Under the pieces are notes generated by a model, which was given only the letters and a program-made list of their open reading frames with translations, did not search any database and was not told the DNA's origin. The position numbers were made by a program, and so were the translations under genes. A stretch of DNA of 64,000 nucleotides, taken from NCBI GenBank assembly GCA_025200525.1, contig CM045763.1, forward strand, positions 153,952,246 through 154,016,245. The letters run 5' to 3'. Below, piece after piece: positions 10,441 to 22,011 of this stretch. Numbering within the stretch: position 1 is the stretch's first letter; every line of letters begins with the position of its first letter. The stretch comes from Camellia lanceoleosa. Lineage: Eukaryota; Streptophyta; Magnoliopsida; Ericales; Theaceae.

Positions 10441-11423
10441 CTTGTCGTATATCAGATGACAGCTAGGTGATTTTAAATCATTTTTTTACACTTTCTTTCT
10501 CTCTCTTACTTTTCAAAACCTCCATTGGAGAGCACCTCACTCTAAAAATCCAACTTCTCTCTAGGGTTTGATCTAGTAGAAGTGATCTTCTATCCTCGGG
10601 CCTTTGTAAAAAGTGTGGAGCTTGTTGAGGGCTTCGTTTTGATTCGAAAAACTTTGGGATTGGAGCACTTCCGAGTTTGGCTCTTCTTTCCCTTGGGTTC
10701 TCCATTTGAGGTAGGGATTCTGCTTATTCTTTTTCAATACTCCATCTATAGATAGACATGTGGTAGTTTTGTATTGCATGAAAATCATATCATGTTGAAT
10801 TTCTTTGAAAACCATGTGAGGGAACCTAGGGTTGGTCGTTTGAGAATGATTATTTTTATCATTGCTAGCTCTTCGGACTAATTGGAGTGTAAATTAGCAT
10901 GTTATTGCGGAAAGAAGAAAAAGCCCTAAATTATGTTTTGATTCGGAAATTAAAATGGAGGGTAGTTGATTAATTTCTATAAGCCTCTATTGTTAATATG
11001 AGTTGGGTGAAGGTGTTAATGCTTAAGGGATTAACTATGGCTTTGGGGTTGTTTTGAAATGAATGTATTGAACCGAGTTAGATTATGGCTTTATTATCCA
11101 TGGAATTGGTTTTTGTAAAATAAAAAAAATGGAATTGGTTTTGTAAATGAGAAAAGTGTTTTTTGGGAATAAGTGGTGTAATATGTTGACTTGGAAAGTT
11201 TATGTAAGTTGACCTTGAAAATAGAAAATGAAACGTTAACTTTATGTGAGACTCGTAAAATGAATATGGAGATTGAACTATTCTGTCATTGAGTGTTGAA
11301 TAGCCACATTTGGGGTTTTACCTTTACCTATGGTACAAGCGTTGTTGTTGGGTTTAAGATCTCATGATAGTTGAGTCTTCTAATAAGTGTACTGAATACA
11401 TGCATCTAGAGGTTTTGTCCTTG

Positions 11424-11442
11424 GTCATCGGTGGAGGATGAC
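11424..11442 (+). other. Conserved LTR hairpin, copy 1
   Basis: GTCATC, loop GGTGGAG, GATGAC: a six-base-pair stem. Relative to the copy at 20334 one stem pair differs on both arms (T-A to C-G), so pairing is kept. Confidence 0.7.
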
Positions 11443-12749
11443 ATTGTTGTATTGAATTGTTGTGTTTGCATTACACCAGTGTTGATTGAACATTGTATGT
11501 AATGAAGTTCTATGATACATTATATATGTATAATTGTTAGGGAGGAGATATGTGATGTACTCCAGTGTGTAGGAAGAGATAGGGGATGTACTCCATACAC
11601 ACCTATGTGTTCATGTACTTTAACACATTGCTTATGTATCTTGATAGTTTATGTATATGTATTACACTTGTTGGTTATACTCTGTGGTATTCTGATTATT
11701 GGTGTTATCCCCTGCGCTTATAATCAGAGGTACCGTTACCTTCCAGCTAGCACCTGGAGAACTGACTGCGTTGAGAATCTAAGCTACTACACCCTTCCAG
11801 CTAGCGCCTAGTAAAATGGCATACTGTTGTGAGAGTTGTATCCTTGGCTTACTGTGCATATAGCCAGTAAAGTAGAGTTTTATTGTTACTATCTCAGTGT
11901 ATCTGAGTATATCATGGATTGCGAAGGTTACAGTTTTGGAGGGCCGAGTTGCCTCATTTGTTGATTATATACATGTTGATGATTTGTTATCTCCCTTTCT
12001 ATTAAAGGCATGCATGTATAGATATGAATGTACTGGGAACAAACCAAAATGCTATTTCAAGATTTTGGAAAGTGTGAAGGAAATCGAGTATTTTGAAAAT
12101 ATGTTTTGAAAATGGCACATCTGTTGTAAGCATAGAAAATGGGATAAAAGTAATGGGCTTAGAGAAATTGTTTTTCTAAGAAGTTGTTATTGTTATAAAA
12201 GTTTGGGAACAAGGGGTGATGAAAAGAAAAGAAAGATGAATCGCTTATAACGTTAAATGAAATGGCTATTTACGAGAAAAGTTCATACTTATGTATATTT
12301 TGTATAAACTGCCACATTACTATTCTAGTAAGAGATTGAGCATTCATGATCATAGCTATCTGTAAGTTGTTATTGTTGAGGGCCATGTTGAGATCCCTAC
12401 TAGACTATATGTTCATCCCACGTTGTTGAATCTTTTTCAGGTGTTAAGCAAGATGTGCTACAAGATTTGGATCTTCTTATTTGTTGGCCACGGGGCCTTT
12501 TTGTGTTAGTGGAATGCCATATATGTAAAAGTGTTACACCATTCTTCTTGATTCTTTAATGATGTAAGCCTTCGGGCATTTTATTCAGTATGCTCATGTT
12601 GTATTTAATTTGCATTCAGATGAGAGAATTGTTATTTATTTCTACTCATGGGACTAAAGAGTTTATTTCCGCATGTTATCTCTGAACTTGAGTTAAGTAA
12701 TGAATTTGGTAATGATTTCGAGTAATAAAAAGTAGGGCGTTACAACAGG

Positions 12750-14470
12750 AATTAAGTTCACAAGAAAGAATTTATGATTATACACAAAGTCAAGAGACTA
12801 ATAACAATCAAACGCAAGAGACTAGTAATGGTCTCGACCAACAAGATTTAACTAATGATGAACCAAGACGAAGTAAAAGAGCGAGAATATCAAAATCCTT
12901 TGGTCTAGATTTTTCTGACATACCTATTAGAAAATGAGCCTTAGAGCTTTAAGAAAGCAATGTCAAGTCTTGAAGCACCTTTGTGGAAAGAGGCTATTAA
13001 CAACGAAATTCAATCCATTATGCAAAATCATACTTGGGAATTGGTGGATCTTCCACCCAGTTCTAAACCTTTTGGGTATAAATGGATATTCAAGAGAAAA
13101 ATGAAAGCAGATGGTTCAATAGACAAGTATAAAGCAAGACTTGTGGTAAAAGGTTACATACAAAAGGAAGGTCAGGACTATTTTGACACATATTCCCCTG
13201 TGACAAGAATAACATCTATCCGCATGCTTATTGCTATAGCAGTATTGTATAATTTAGAAATATATCAAATGGATGTTAAGACAGCTTTCTTAAATGGTGA
13301 TCTAAATGAAGAGATCTATATAGAACAACCTGAAGGGGTTGTAATGCCAGGGCAAGAAAAGAGAGTTTGTCGACTTGTAAAATCTCTTTATGGGTTAAAA
13401 CAAGCTCCTAAGCAATGGCATGAAAAATTTGATCATGCTATACTTACTAATGGGTTTAAGATAAACGAATGTGACAAGTGCGTCTATGTTAAAAACATTA
13501 ACAAAGGTTATGTCATCGTTTGTCTTTATGTGGATTGCTTATCATTGGAAGCAATCAAAACATGATCAAATCATCCAAGCAAATGTTGAACAAAAGATTT
13601 GATATGAAAGATATGGGAGTCGCAGTTGTAATATTAGGAATGAAAATTACTAAAATATCTGATGGATATGCGTTATCTCAATCTCATTATATTGCAAAAA
13701 TTCTTGGTAAATATATCAAGGATGATGTAAATGTAGTAAGAACACCCGTAGACATCAGTTTTTATTTATTGAAAAGTAAAGGTGATGTGGTGTCTCAGTT
13801 AAAATACTCCTAAATCATTGGAAGCCTAATGTAACTAATAAATTGCATACGTCCTGATATAGCTTATGTTGTCAGTAAATTGAGTTGGTATACTAGTAAC
13901 CCTGAAGAAGACCATTGAAAAGCAATCATTCGGGTTCTTAGATATCTAAGATTTACCCGTGATCATGAATTAAACTTTACTCGATGTCCAGTAGTACTCG
14001 AAGGCTATTGTGATGCAAATTGGATATCGGATACTAAAGATTCCAAATCCACTAGTGGATATGTCTTTACTCTGGAGGGTGTTCCTGTTTCTTGGAAATC
14101 CATCAAACAAACTTGCATCGTACGATCCACAATGGAATCTGAGTTTATTACTTTAGACAAAGCAAGAGAAGAAGCAGAATGGCTTCGCCACTTCTTAGAA
14201 GACATTCCAATGTGATCAAAACCTGTGCCAGCTATTTGCATTCATTGTGATAGTCAATCTGCAATAGGCAGGGCACATAGTCATATGTATAATGGTAAGT
14301 CATGACATATTCATCGTCAACATAATACCATAAGGCAATTGCTCTCAAATGGAATAATCTCACTAGATTATATAAAATCTAAAAAGAATATTGTGGATCC
14401 GTTAACGAAAGGTTTGGCAAAAGAGCAAGTATATAGTTCATCAAAGGGAACGGGATTAAAGCCTATTACA
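12750..14470 (+). pseudogene. Copia reverse transcriptase and RNase H remnant
   Basis: After the solo LTR the copia frame resumes with the integrase-RT linker (RRSKRARISKSFG near 12865-12900). RT follows at 12960: EAPLWKEAINNEIQSI, WIFKRKMKADGSIDKYKARL, DYFDTYSPVTRITSIRML, QMDVKTAFLNGDLNEEIYI and SLYGLKQAPKQWHEKF. At the catalytic YVDD motif a small deletion (about 13535-13540) removes the second aspartate and shifts the frame. The next piece (13520-13813) continues with KRFDMKDMG. RNase H follows in about 13990-14400: [40 protein letters not shown] and the tail DPLTKGLAKEQV. Several stops interrupt it. Confidence 0.92.
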
Positions 14471-15078
14471 TAAGAGTCATCATAATGGTGACCCTACTTA
14501 AATAACTAGGGATCCTAAGAACTAAGTTCAAAGGGACAACTAAGTTATGTGTGGCTCATCAAAAATCACTAAAGGATTAAATTTCTTATTGATTCCTATG
14601 ATGAGAGTGATATCTGCAACATGTATTGTATGCAGGAGATTGAGGGTAAGCTTTGCTTTTAATGATTACTTATATCTTGGCTTAGGAATAAAAAATCAAG
14701 ATGAGTATAAGAGATACTCACAATAAGAATCACTTATATGAGTGTCGAACTAGGGTCGGTTCTATGAGAATGAAGAAGCTAAATTCTTTAGAAGCACTCA
14801 CGAACAACCATGAGCATTCAAGGCCAAAATGAACACAACCGCGAGAACCGCGATGTGTCAAAAGATATTTTATGTGAAATCTGTTGTCTTGGCTTACACT
14901 AATGGTTGAACAATTCAAGGCATCGTGTCCATTGGTTAGCTATTAAGTCTAATAGGTTATCACTATAGAAGGTTCAAGGCCGAAAGCACCCTATCCTGAT
15001 TCAAGATATTTTCGATTTATATTCTCTCGACAAATTTTGAATGTTGTTTCATTTCCATTGTCATCAAATTCCATTCAT
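14471..15078 (+). other. Copia 3' untranslated region
   Basis: It lies between the end of RNase H and the polypurine tract. I see no open frame of note and no recognisable motif. Confidence 0.5.
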
Positions 15079-15210
15079 GTGGGGGATTGTAAGAAATGGT
15101 TTGAAAAGTGATCGTGCAATTATGTGGATTACTTTACATGAAAGTAGATACTTGTGAAGATATGTGTTTAGATCATGTGTAAAGTATGAAGATCTTGAAT
15201 GGGGCACTTA
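15079..15210 (+). repeat. Copia polypurine tract and truncated 3' LTR
   Basis: GTGGGGGA (15079-15086) is a plus-strand priming tract. The LTR would begin TGTAAGAAATGG at 15088. Within about 120 bases the sequence passes into the 5' untranslated region of the next gypsy element, so most of this LTR is missing. The exact junction cannot be placed by eye. Confidence 0.7.
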
Positions 15211-15259
15211 GGTGCGGAAAGTTGGTCTCGAACTTAATATTGTCTTTATTTCTTATAGG

Positions 15260-16440
15260 ATGTCCGAGCGTGTAAGAGGTTGCAGTAGACCCCGTCGGGG
15301 AGGTCGGAATGTTCCAACCCAACCTGAGATCCCTCCACAGGAAGACGGAGTGGGTCAAAACAATGTACCCATTCCACCGGCCCGAGATGCAATAGAGGCC
15401 TTAGCTAAAGAGATGGCAAGGGCTCTTCAAGAGTCCATGGAGATACTTAGAGCCGAGCAAGCGGCTAGGACAGTTCAAAGGGAAACTAGAGCTTCTTTTT
15501 TGAAAAAGGAGTTCTTTTGTTCAAATCGCGCTGAGTTCAACGATGGGCCTTACCCGATGAAGGCAGATGAGTGGTTGGAAAAAATTGCCAAATCTTTTGA
15601 GATTTTGGACATTTGAGAGAATGAATTTCGGGTAGCATTAGCAGCTTATCAATTGAAAGGAGAGGATGGACAATGGTGGAAGTATGTCAAAAATAGAGTT
15701 TAACACAAATGGGAGGCATTTGTGTGCGCCTTTGAAGAAAAGTTCCTTCCTCCCACGACTAGGGAACGACTAAGGGAACAGTTTGAGGAGCTATTACAGC
15801 TCGATACACCGGTGGCTGAGTTTGAATCCACATTCAATGGCTTATCTTATTTTTGTGCCCAAGCTAGTAGCAATCGAAGAACGCCGATGTCTAGAATTTG
15901 AAAAGAGGTTAAGGCCAAAAATTTTAATGAAGGTGGTAGGAAATATGATTCGCGATTATGACCGCCTAGTGGAAGCAACAACCCATGTAGAGATCATGGT
16001 GTAGGTAGAGGAGGCAAGGCACAAGTTAAAGAGGACTGGGTATTCTGAGTCCAAGGGTGATACAGGCTCTTCAAAAATGTCTAAGGGTTCATCATTATCA
16101 CTTCAATCACCCCCACAACAAACCAAATCTTCTGATTCTATGATAGGTCAAAGTTCAGGGAGAATGGGCCAAATTCGTGGTGCTTGCTGTAGGTACGGCC
16201 AAGTGGGTCATAAAGCTTCAGAGAGTGGACAGAAAGGTGGAACACAGTCCCAACATGGTCAATCACCCTCTTGTTATCAATGTGGTCAACTGGGGCATTT
16301 GAAGAAGTTTTGCCCACAGATAGCAGGGTCTACTAGTGTGACAAGATCTCGCTAGTTGGGAGGTTTTCAAATGGGTCAAGGGCAAAGACAATCCTACCAA
16401 CCAACACAATCAGGTCAAGCATCTAGGGTAGTATAGGGGG
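15260..16440 (+). pseudogene. Gag remnant of the 15-23 kb gypsy element
   Basis: I chose ATG at 15260 (MSERVRGCSRPRRGG) because it aligns with the gag start at 48367 (MSGQGRGARRG) and both follow a TTA(T)AGG leader. The capsid region reads EMARALQESMEILR, ETRASFLKKEFF and GEDGQWWKYVKNR. In-frame stops occur at 15614 and near 15700, and a frame change near 15850. The conserved ERRCLEFEKRLRPKI continues in the new frame to 16004. A nucleocapsid part at 16077-16355 has two zinc knuckles. The first is degenerate (CCRYGQVGHKASESG) and the second intact (CYQCGQLGHLKKFC, CX2CX4HX4C). Confidence 0.87.
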
Positions 16441-16514
16441 CCATATCTACACAATCTGCACAACAAACTTATGCCCACAGAGTTGATTTGGGAGAATAGT
16501 GGTCACAGGAAAGG

Positions 16515-16971
16515 GTGTATGTCGTCACCGCTTCAGAGCAGACTTTGGGACTGTCAATGGTAAGAGGTACATTTCTCATTTTCAATACCTGTGCTAGTGT
16601 GTTGATTGACACTGGGGCATCTCATTCCTTTATAGCAACTTCAGTCGCATCATTGTTGGGGTTAGAAAGTAAACAACTAAAATCTTCACTCACTGTAGAG
16701 TCACCTGTTGGGGGGTAAAGTCATTTTAACCTAGGGATGTTAGGGGTGTGTAATGGAAGTTGCGGGCCGACAACTTCCATTTAATTTTGTGTTGTTGGAA
16801 ATGCCGGGTTTGGATGTTATTCTCAGCATGGAATGGTTGTCCACTTACCGGGTTGTTATAGATTGTTATCGTGGAAGAGTTACGGTATACACATCGAGTG
16901 GTGATTGCATTACATTTCTGGGGGATAGGAACGATAGATCCTTACTTTCATTATACTATCCAAGCGACTGA
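16515..16971 (+). pseudogene. Protease remnant of the 15-23 kb gypsy element
   Basis: The open piece 16515-16718 begins VYVVTASEQ and holds the catalytic motif VLIDTGASHSFIA with an intact DTG. A stop or frame change near 16718 separates it from the second half (16753-16971): MEVAGRQLPFNFVLLEMPGLDVILSMEWLSTYRVVIDC, in which the usual LGMDW reads LSMEW. It is part of the pol polyprotein. Confidence 0.87.
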
Positions 16972-17039
16972 GGTAAATTTAGTTCTCTTTAGCAGCCTTT
17001 TTAGATAATGGCAGCGGTACAATTTGGGATGGGTTTCCA

Positions 17040-17870
17040 AGGGTAGTATGTGAGTATTCTGATATTTTTTCTGAAGATCTCACTGAATTACCTCCACACC
17101 GGGAAATTAAGTTCACAATACACTTAACACCAGGTACAACACCTATCTCCTTGTCGCCATATAGGTTTGCTCTAGTTGAATTGGTTGTTCTGAAGGAACA
17201 ATTACAGGAATTGTTGAGTAAGGGCTTCATAAGCCCTAGCACTTCACCTTGGGGAGCCTCAGCCTTGTTTGCAAAGAAAGGATGGGTCACTAAGACTGTG
17301 CATAGATTATTGTAGATTTAACTAAGTTATGGGTAAGAATAAATACCCCTTGCCCAAAACAGACAATCTTTTTTATCAACTCAAAGGTTCACATTGTTTT
17401 TCGAAGATAGATTTGAGGTTGGGTTACTACCAGATTCAAATTAGGGAGGAAGATATTCTCAAGACTGCTTTTTATAACTGATATAGTCATTATGAGTTCT
17501 TGGTCATGCCATTTGGATTAACTAATGCACTAGCAATATTCATGGATCTAATGAACGAAACTTTTCGGGAGTTTCTTAACAAATTCATTGTCGTCTTTGT
17601 ACACAATATTCTAATCTATTCGCCTTTCGAAAAAGAGCATGAAGGGCATCTTCGTACTATCTTGCAACTTCTTAGAGAACATCGTCTTTATGCAAAATAC
17701 AAAAAATGTGAGTTTTGGCTTCCAGAAGTGAAGTTCGTGGGCCATGTAGTCTCTGTAGATGGAGTTATGGTGGATTCCTAAAAAATAGAGGCAGTACAGA
17801 CTTGGAAGCAGCAAAAAATCACTTCTGAGATTCGTAGTTTCCTGGGTCTAGCTAGTTATTACCGCTGGTT
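17040..17870 (+). pseudogene. Reverse transcriptase remnant of the 15-23 kb gypsy element
   Basis: The linker ([19 protein letters not shown]) starts near 17050 and is followed by [20 protein letters not shown] and a frame change near 17280. The palm region includes [34 protein letters not shown] and [14 protein letters not shown]. The catalytic motif, FVDD in active relatives, reads FVHN (about 17599), so both aspartates are gone and the enzyme cannot work. The open stretch at 17500-17781 ends at a stop, after which the thumb ([15 protein letters not shown]) continues. Confidence 0.9.
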
Positions 17871-18600
17871 TGTGAGGAATTTCTCCTCAATTGCTTCACC
17901 TTTAACAAGACTGACCCGTAAAGGAATGAAAGTCATTTTGAATGAAGCTTGTGAGAATTCTTTCCGAAAGCTAAAGCTCATGTTGACTACCGCTCTTATC
18001 TTCATTATCTCAAATCACGGTTTAGGGTACATTGCATATTCTGACGCCTCTAAGGAAGGGTTAGGATGTGTTTTGATGCAAGAAGGAAAAGTAGTAGCAT
18101 ATGGTTCGTGACCATTAAAGCCTCACAAGAGAAACTAACTGACACATGATTTAGAACTTGTCATCATTGTTTTTGCCTTGAAACTATGATGACATTATTT
18201 GTATGGTAAGAAATTCGAAGTCTTCTCCAACCACAACAGCCTTAAATACCTATTATTCCAAAAAGATTTGAACTTGCGTCAACAGAGACGGATGGAATTC
18301 TTAAAAGACTATGACTTTGAAATACACTATCACCCTGGTAAGGCCAATGTTGTAAGGGATGCTTTGAGTAGAAAATCTGTAAGTACTGTAGCCAGCTTAG
18401 TGCTGAGGGAATGGAAAATGATGAAGGCTGTCAGTGCATTTGATTTGCAACTCTGGGAGTCTTTTGAACAAACCATCATATTCACCACCATTGCACAACC
18501 CACTCTTGTTGCACGACTGGTAGAAGCACAATTAGGTGATCCAGAGGTAGATACAATTCGAGAGAGAATCTCTCAAGGAAAATAAGAAAGAGGTTTGAAC
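17871..18600 (+). pseudogene. RNase H remnant of the 15-23 kb gypsy element
   Basis: The first piece (17872-18111) runs from the connection region to [20 protein letters not shown], which carries the first catalytic aspartate. A stop replaces the arginine after AYGS. The equivalent of [14 protein letters not shown] reads DLELVIIVFALKL followed by a stop. The second piece (18199-18585) has [45 protein letters not shown], the end of RNase H, then the tether to integrase. The expected TDH motif reads SNH, losing another active-site aspartate. Confidence 0.87.
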
Positions 18601-19355
18601 ATTTATGTTGACTGTAGTGTTTGTTATTTTGCCCGGTTGTTTGTGCCAAAATAAATGAGGGATGAAGTTTTATGGGATTTTTATCACTCTCATCTGCAGT
18701 ACATCCGGGAGGCACTAAAATGTATCATGATCTCAACCGACAATTTTGGTAGAGGGGTATGAAAAAGGATGTAGCCCTATTTGTGTCCAAATGTTTAACC
18801 TGCCAACAAGTCAAGGCTGAACACCAAAGACCAGCAGGATTACTGCAACCTTTTCCAGCTACTGAATAGAAATGAGAGCATGTTAACATGGACTTTGTTA
18901 CAGGCTTTCCTAGAACACAAAGAAGTGATGATGCGATATGGGTGATTTTAGATAAACTTACAAAATCAGCCCACTTTCTTACCATGAGCATAGGGGATTC
19001 TATAGAATTCCTAGCTGAACTTTACATCTGTGAAATTGTCTATCTTCATGGGGTTTCGGTGAGTATAGTATCCAATAGGGATCCCCGCTTTATCGCCAGG
19101 CTCTGGCAGAGTCTTCAGAGTGCTTTGGGTACCCAATTGAATTTCAACACCACTTATCATCCCTAAATCGACGAGCAATCCAAATGTACCATTCAAATTT
19201 TAGAAGATATGTTGAGGGCATGTGTGCTAGATTTTAAAGTGTCTTGGGAGAAACACCTACCCTTAGGTGAATTTGCTTATAAGAATAGCTACCAGGCCAG
19301 TATTGAAATGGCACCTTTTAATGCCCTTTACAGATGTTCTTGTAGATTACCTGTA

Positions 19356-21233
19356 TGTAATGACCCAAATTTTTTTTTTGAAATAGCCAGCACATAATTT
19401 AATTGAGTAAATTTTCAAATTTGATTGCCATGTAAATTTTGTGCAAAAATAGCTCTATTTTGTATTTTTTAAAAATAGTTTCTGATCTCAGAAAATTATG
19501 AAAGTTTTATATGTTGTTCACATATGAGTCTGTCACGTTGGATAAAAATTTCAGAATTTAATGATGAGTATTTGTTTTATGAAAATTCACAGGCTGATTG
19601 GTGTTTAGTTTAATTTATAGCAGAATTTAAAATTGAGTTTTGGGTGTTCGGACCATGATTTGAGATAAATTTGTTGGGTCTATTTTGGTATATAATTGGA
19701 CCATATTTGAATTATGGGTGAGACCCATGACTTAGATTTAATTTAAATTGAGTTTGTTTAATGACTCATAACTGTTTGGTCCTTTTAAAATGTGATTGGT
19801 AATAACCACCTTGGAAGTTGTTATTATTTATTATATAGGATTATAATAAATATTTGATAGTTGATTTTATGGTGTGTACCATTAAACGAAATATATTTTG
19901 TGATGAGAAAATATTATATCATTTTATCATTTATGTTCTGTTTTAAATTTGAACAAAAACAGACTTCTATTTGATTGGTTTTGAAATTTTTACCGGTTTG
20001 TGGTCAAAAGAGCATTTTTAAATAAAACAAAGGAATTACATTTAACTTTTGGGGCTTTCGATCAAAATAGGATACAATAGTTGAATAATGCTTGGAGAAT
20101 GAGTTTAGAAAGAAAATGATGTTTTCTTGGGCATTAACGGTATTATTTTGCTTAATGTATCCGTTGGAACAAAATCGACACGGTTAGAAATGGACCTTAA
20201 GAGGTTACCGGAAGTGATTGCGATATGAAAACTAGTGTAGTTGTTCATATTTGATGAGATGTGGAATAGATTGTGTTTATCAGAATTTTTAGAATTTAAT
20301 TGTTTAAATATCTATTTAGAAATATCTGTTTTGGGCTATTGGTGGAGGATAGCCACGATGGTTGTAAAAATGCATGAGACTCAGGTAAATTGAACCACAT
20401 TCCTCATTTGTTGCATTGGACATTGCATTACATTCATTTCATTGGAAATATATCTGTTCTTTGAGAAATGTTTGGAAATGTATCTGTTTGCGAAAAGATG
20501 AATACTTGGTGAATCTGGGTAGGGGGTGTAGAACCGCGCGGTTAGGTGTTGAGCCTTCCAGTTTACTGGTAAAAATGACAGTGGTAGTGCATTTAGGCCT
20601 ACTTGCAGACACTCACCTTGAGATTCACAGAGCCTGTATTCATGTAACAGATATGGTTTAAAATGGAAATGGTTTTATATCTGTTGTTGCATCTCAGCAT
20701 TTCATGCTTTATAAAAAAGAGAGATAAATTGTTTTATCATGAGCATGGCATGAGCATACTCCTCTTTAGTCTTGTCATGATTTGTATGTTGTGTAGTATA
20801 TCTCTATTGGGCTGTGGCTCACCCTATAAGGGAAACCATTTCAGGTGCAGGTACTATGCCTCCGCCAAGGCATTGACTTGGAACGACTCGGAGCTGAGGC
20901 TTCATCTTTGTTTTATTGTTATTTGTTGAATATAAGCCCAGGGCTGTATTTGCGTTGAGTTAAAAGCCCCATTTTGTGTAACCAAGAATGTTCTTGGATA
21001 AATTTATAAGTCTGTAGGGCACTTATTATCTGGTTGGCTTCCATTTCATAGTTGTTGTAAAATGTATGCTAGGGATTGGAACTAGGGCATTGAGATGTGA
21101 ATAACATGTATTTGGCATTTGGGATTTAATGGAAATGGATGTATGGAATAGTTAGCTATACATATGTGTTTGTCTATCAGGTGGGTTTTGTAGCGTAAAT
21201 AAATATACCCTGCCATATTTTCGGGGCTTTACA
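19356..21233 (+). mobile_element. Solo LTR inside integrase
   Basis: TGTAATGACCC begins at 19356 and GGGGCTTTACA ends at 21233, giving 1878 bp between two parts of the same integrase codon run. The flanks share GTATG, but a clean 5-bp duplication is not obtained with TG...CA ends, so one flank has probably mutated. The LTR holds the conserved hairpin (20334-20354), the conserved box (20515-20613) and the CTCACCCTAT module (20815-20860). No GC-rich motif cluster was noticed in it. Confidence 0.9.
20334..20354 (+). other. Conserved LTR hairpin, copy 2
   Basis: GGCTATT, loop GGTGGAG, GATAGCC: seven stem pairs, the loop-closing one a T-G wobble. It is preceded by AAATATCTGTTTTG, also found next to the copy at 54986. 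Confidence 0.7.
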
Positions 21234-21810
21234 AGTATGTTGGGCAGAAGTTGGAGACTTACCTATGATTTGGCCTAAGTTAGTCCGTGAGACAACTAAA
21301 AAAGTAGCACTTATTCAACAAAGATTGGTCACGGCCCAAAGCCAACAGAAAAGCTATGTCGATCGTCGGCGAAGGCTCTTGTCTTTTGAAGTTAAGGATC
21401 ACGTGTTCCTGAAAATCTCTCCGATGAAGGGATTAACAAGATTTGGCAAGAGTGAAAAGTTATCTCCTCAATTTATTGGCTACTTTGATATTATTGAATA
21501 GGTTGGAGACGTCGCATATTGTCTTGCTTTACCACCACAACTCTCCAGAGTCCATAATGTGTTTAATGTGTCTATGCTTCGAAAATACGAACCCGATCTC
21601 TCTCACGTGTTAGATTAGATGGAGATTAAGGTAGATGAAGATATGTCTTATGAAGAAAGATCAATCCAAATTCTTGATACACGGGAGCAACTGTTTAGGG
21701 GTAAGACAATTCCATTAGTGAAGGTTTTGTGGCATCACCATGGTACTGAAGAAGTGATATGCGAACGTGAAGCTGAAGTCTGCGAGAAATACCCGGACTT
21801 TTTGCTGTAA

Positions 21811-21997
21811 TTGTCTCTTTGCTCTATCTTGGTATATGATCAACTAAATGTAACTCATATATATCTTCATTATCTTTGCTTTTGAATTGATCCACTGCCT
21901 TACTGACAGTTATTAAGGATTGATCAATATGTTGTTGTTGTTGTCATATTTTGTTAGTAAATTGGGAGTAAGTATCATTTCGGGGGTGAAATTTCCT
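21811..21997 (+). other. 3' untranslated region of the 15-23 kb gypsy element
   Basis: It is non-coding, AT-rich sequence between the end of integrase and the polypurine tract. Confidence 0.6.
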
Positions 21998-22011
21998 AAG
22001 GGGAGAGAGAA
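21998..22011 (+). other. Polypurine tract
   Basis: AAGGGGAGAGAGAA directly precedes TGTAATATT, the start of the 3' LTR. It is the plus-strand primer for reverse transcription. Confidence 0.85.

Larger units (their letters stand above)
9935..12749 (+). mobile_element. Solo LTR of a gypsy element with TA...CA ends, TSD acagg
   Basis: The LTR spans 9940-12744 (2805 bp), flanked by acagg at 9935-9939 and 12745-12749. The copia coding sequence continues on the far side, which fixes the borders. It starts TATAGCGATC and ends GGGCGTTACA, as does the LTR at 45748-47964, so both belong to one family. It contains a CTCGAG-motif cluster (10125-10440) and the conserved hairpin (11424-11442). No gag-pol is present, so unequal recombination between two LTRs probably removed the interior. 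Confidence 0.93.
7260..15210 (+). mobile_element. Ty1/copia retrotransposon, decayed and split by a solo LTR
   Basis: Order on the plus strand is TATA-containing leader, gag, protease, integrase zinc region, then RT and RNase H, then a purine tract and the start of a 3' LTR. Integrase before RT is diagnostic of Ty1/copia. A 2805-bp solo LTR with a perfect 5-bp target duplication interrupts it at 9940-12744. Most of the integrase catalytic core is missing. The left boundary is uncertain because no copy of the 3' LTR start (TGTAAGAAATGG, 15088) was found upstream. The 3' LTR is itself cut within about 120 bases, where gypsy sequence begins. Confidence 0.8.
18601..21810 (+). pseudogene. Integrase with chromodomain-like tail, split by a solo LTR
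   Basis: The zinc region lies near 18700-18830 ([28 protein letters not shown], with stops). The catalytic core has [23 protein letters not shown] (first aspartate present). The second catalytic position reads SNRDPRF instead of SDRDPRF, and the glutamate position reads QSKCTIQ instead of QSERTIQ. Two of three catalytic residues are therefore replaced. The frame breaks at 19355 where the solo LTR starts and resumes at 21236 (CWAEVGD). The C-terminal part (21265-21810) includes DHVFLKISPMKGLTRFG, VHNVFNVSMLRKY and a chromodomain-like end, EERSIQILDTREQLFRGKTI, PLVKVLWHHHGTEE. It ends at 21810. Confidence 0.9.
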
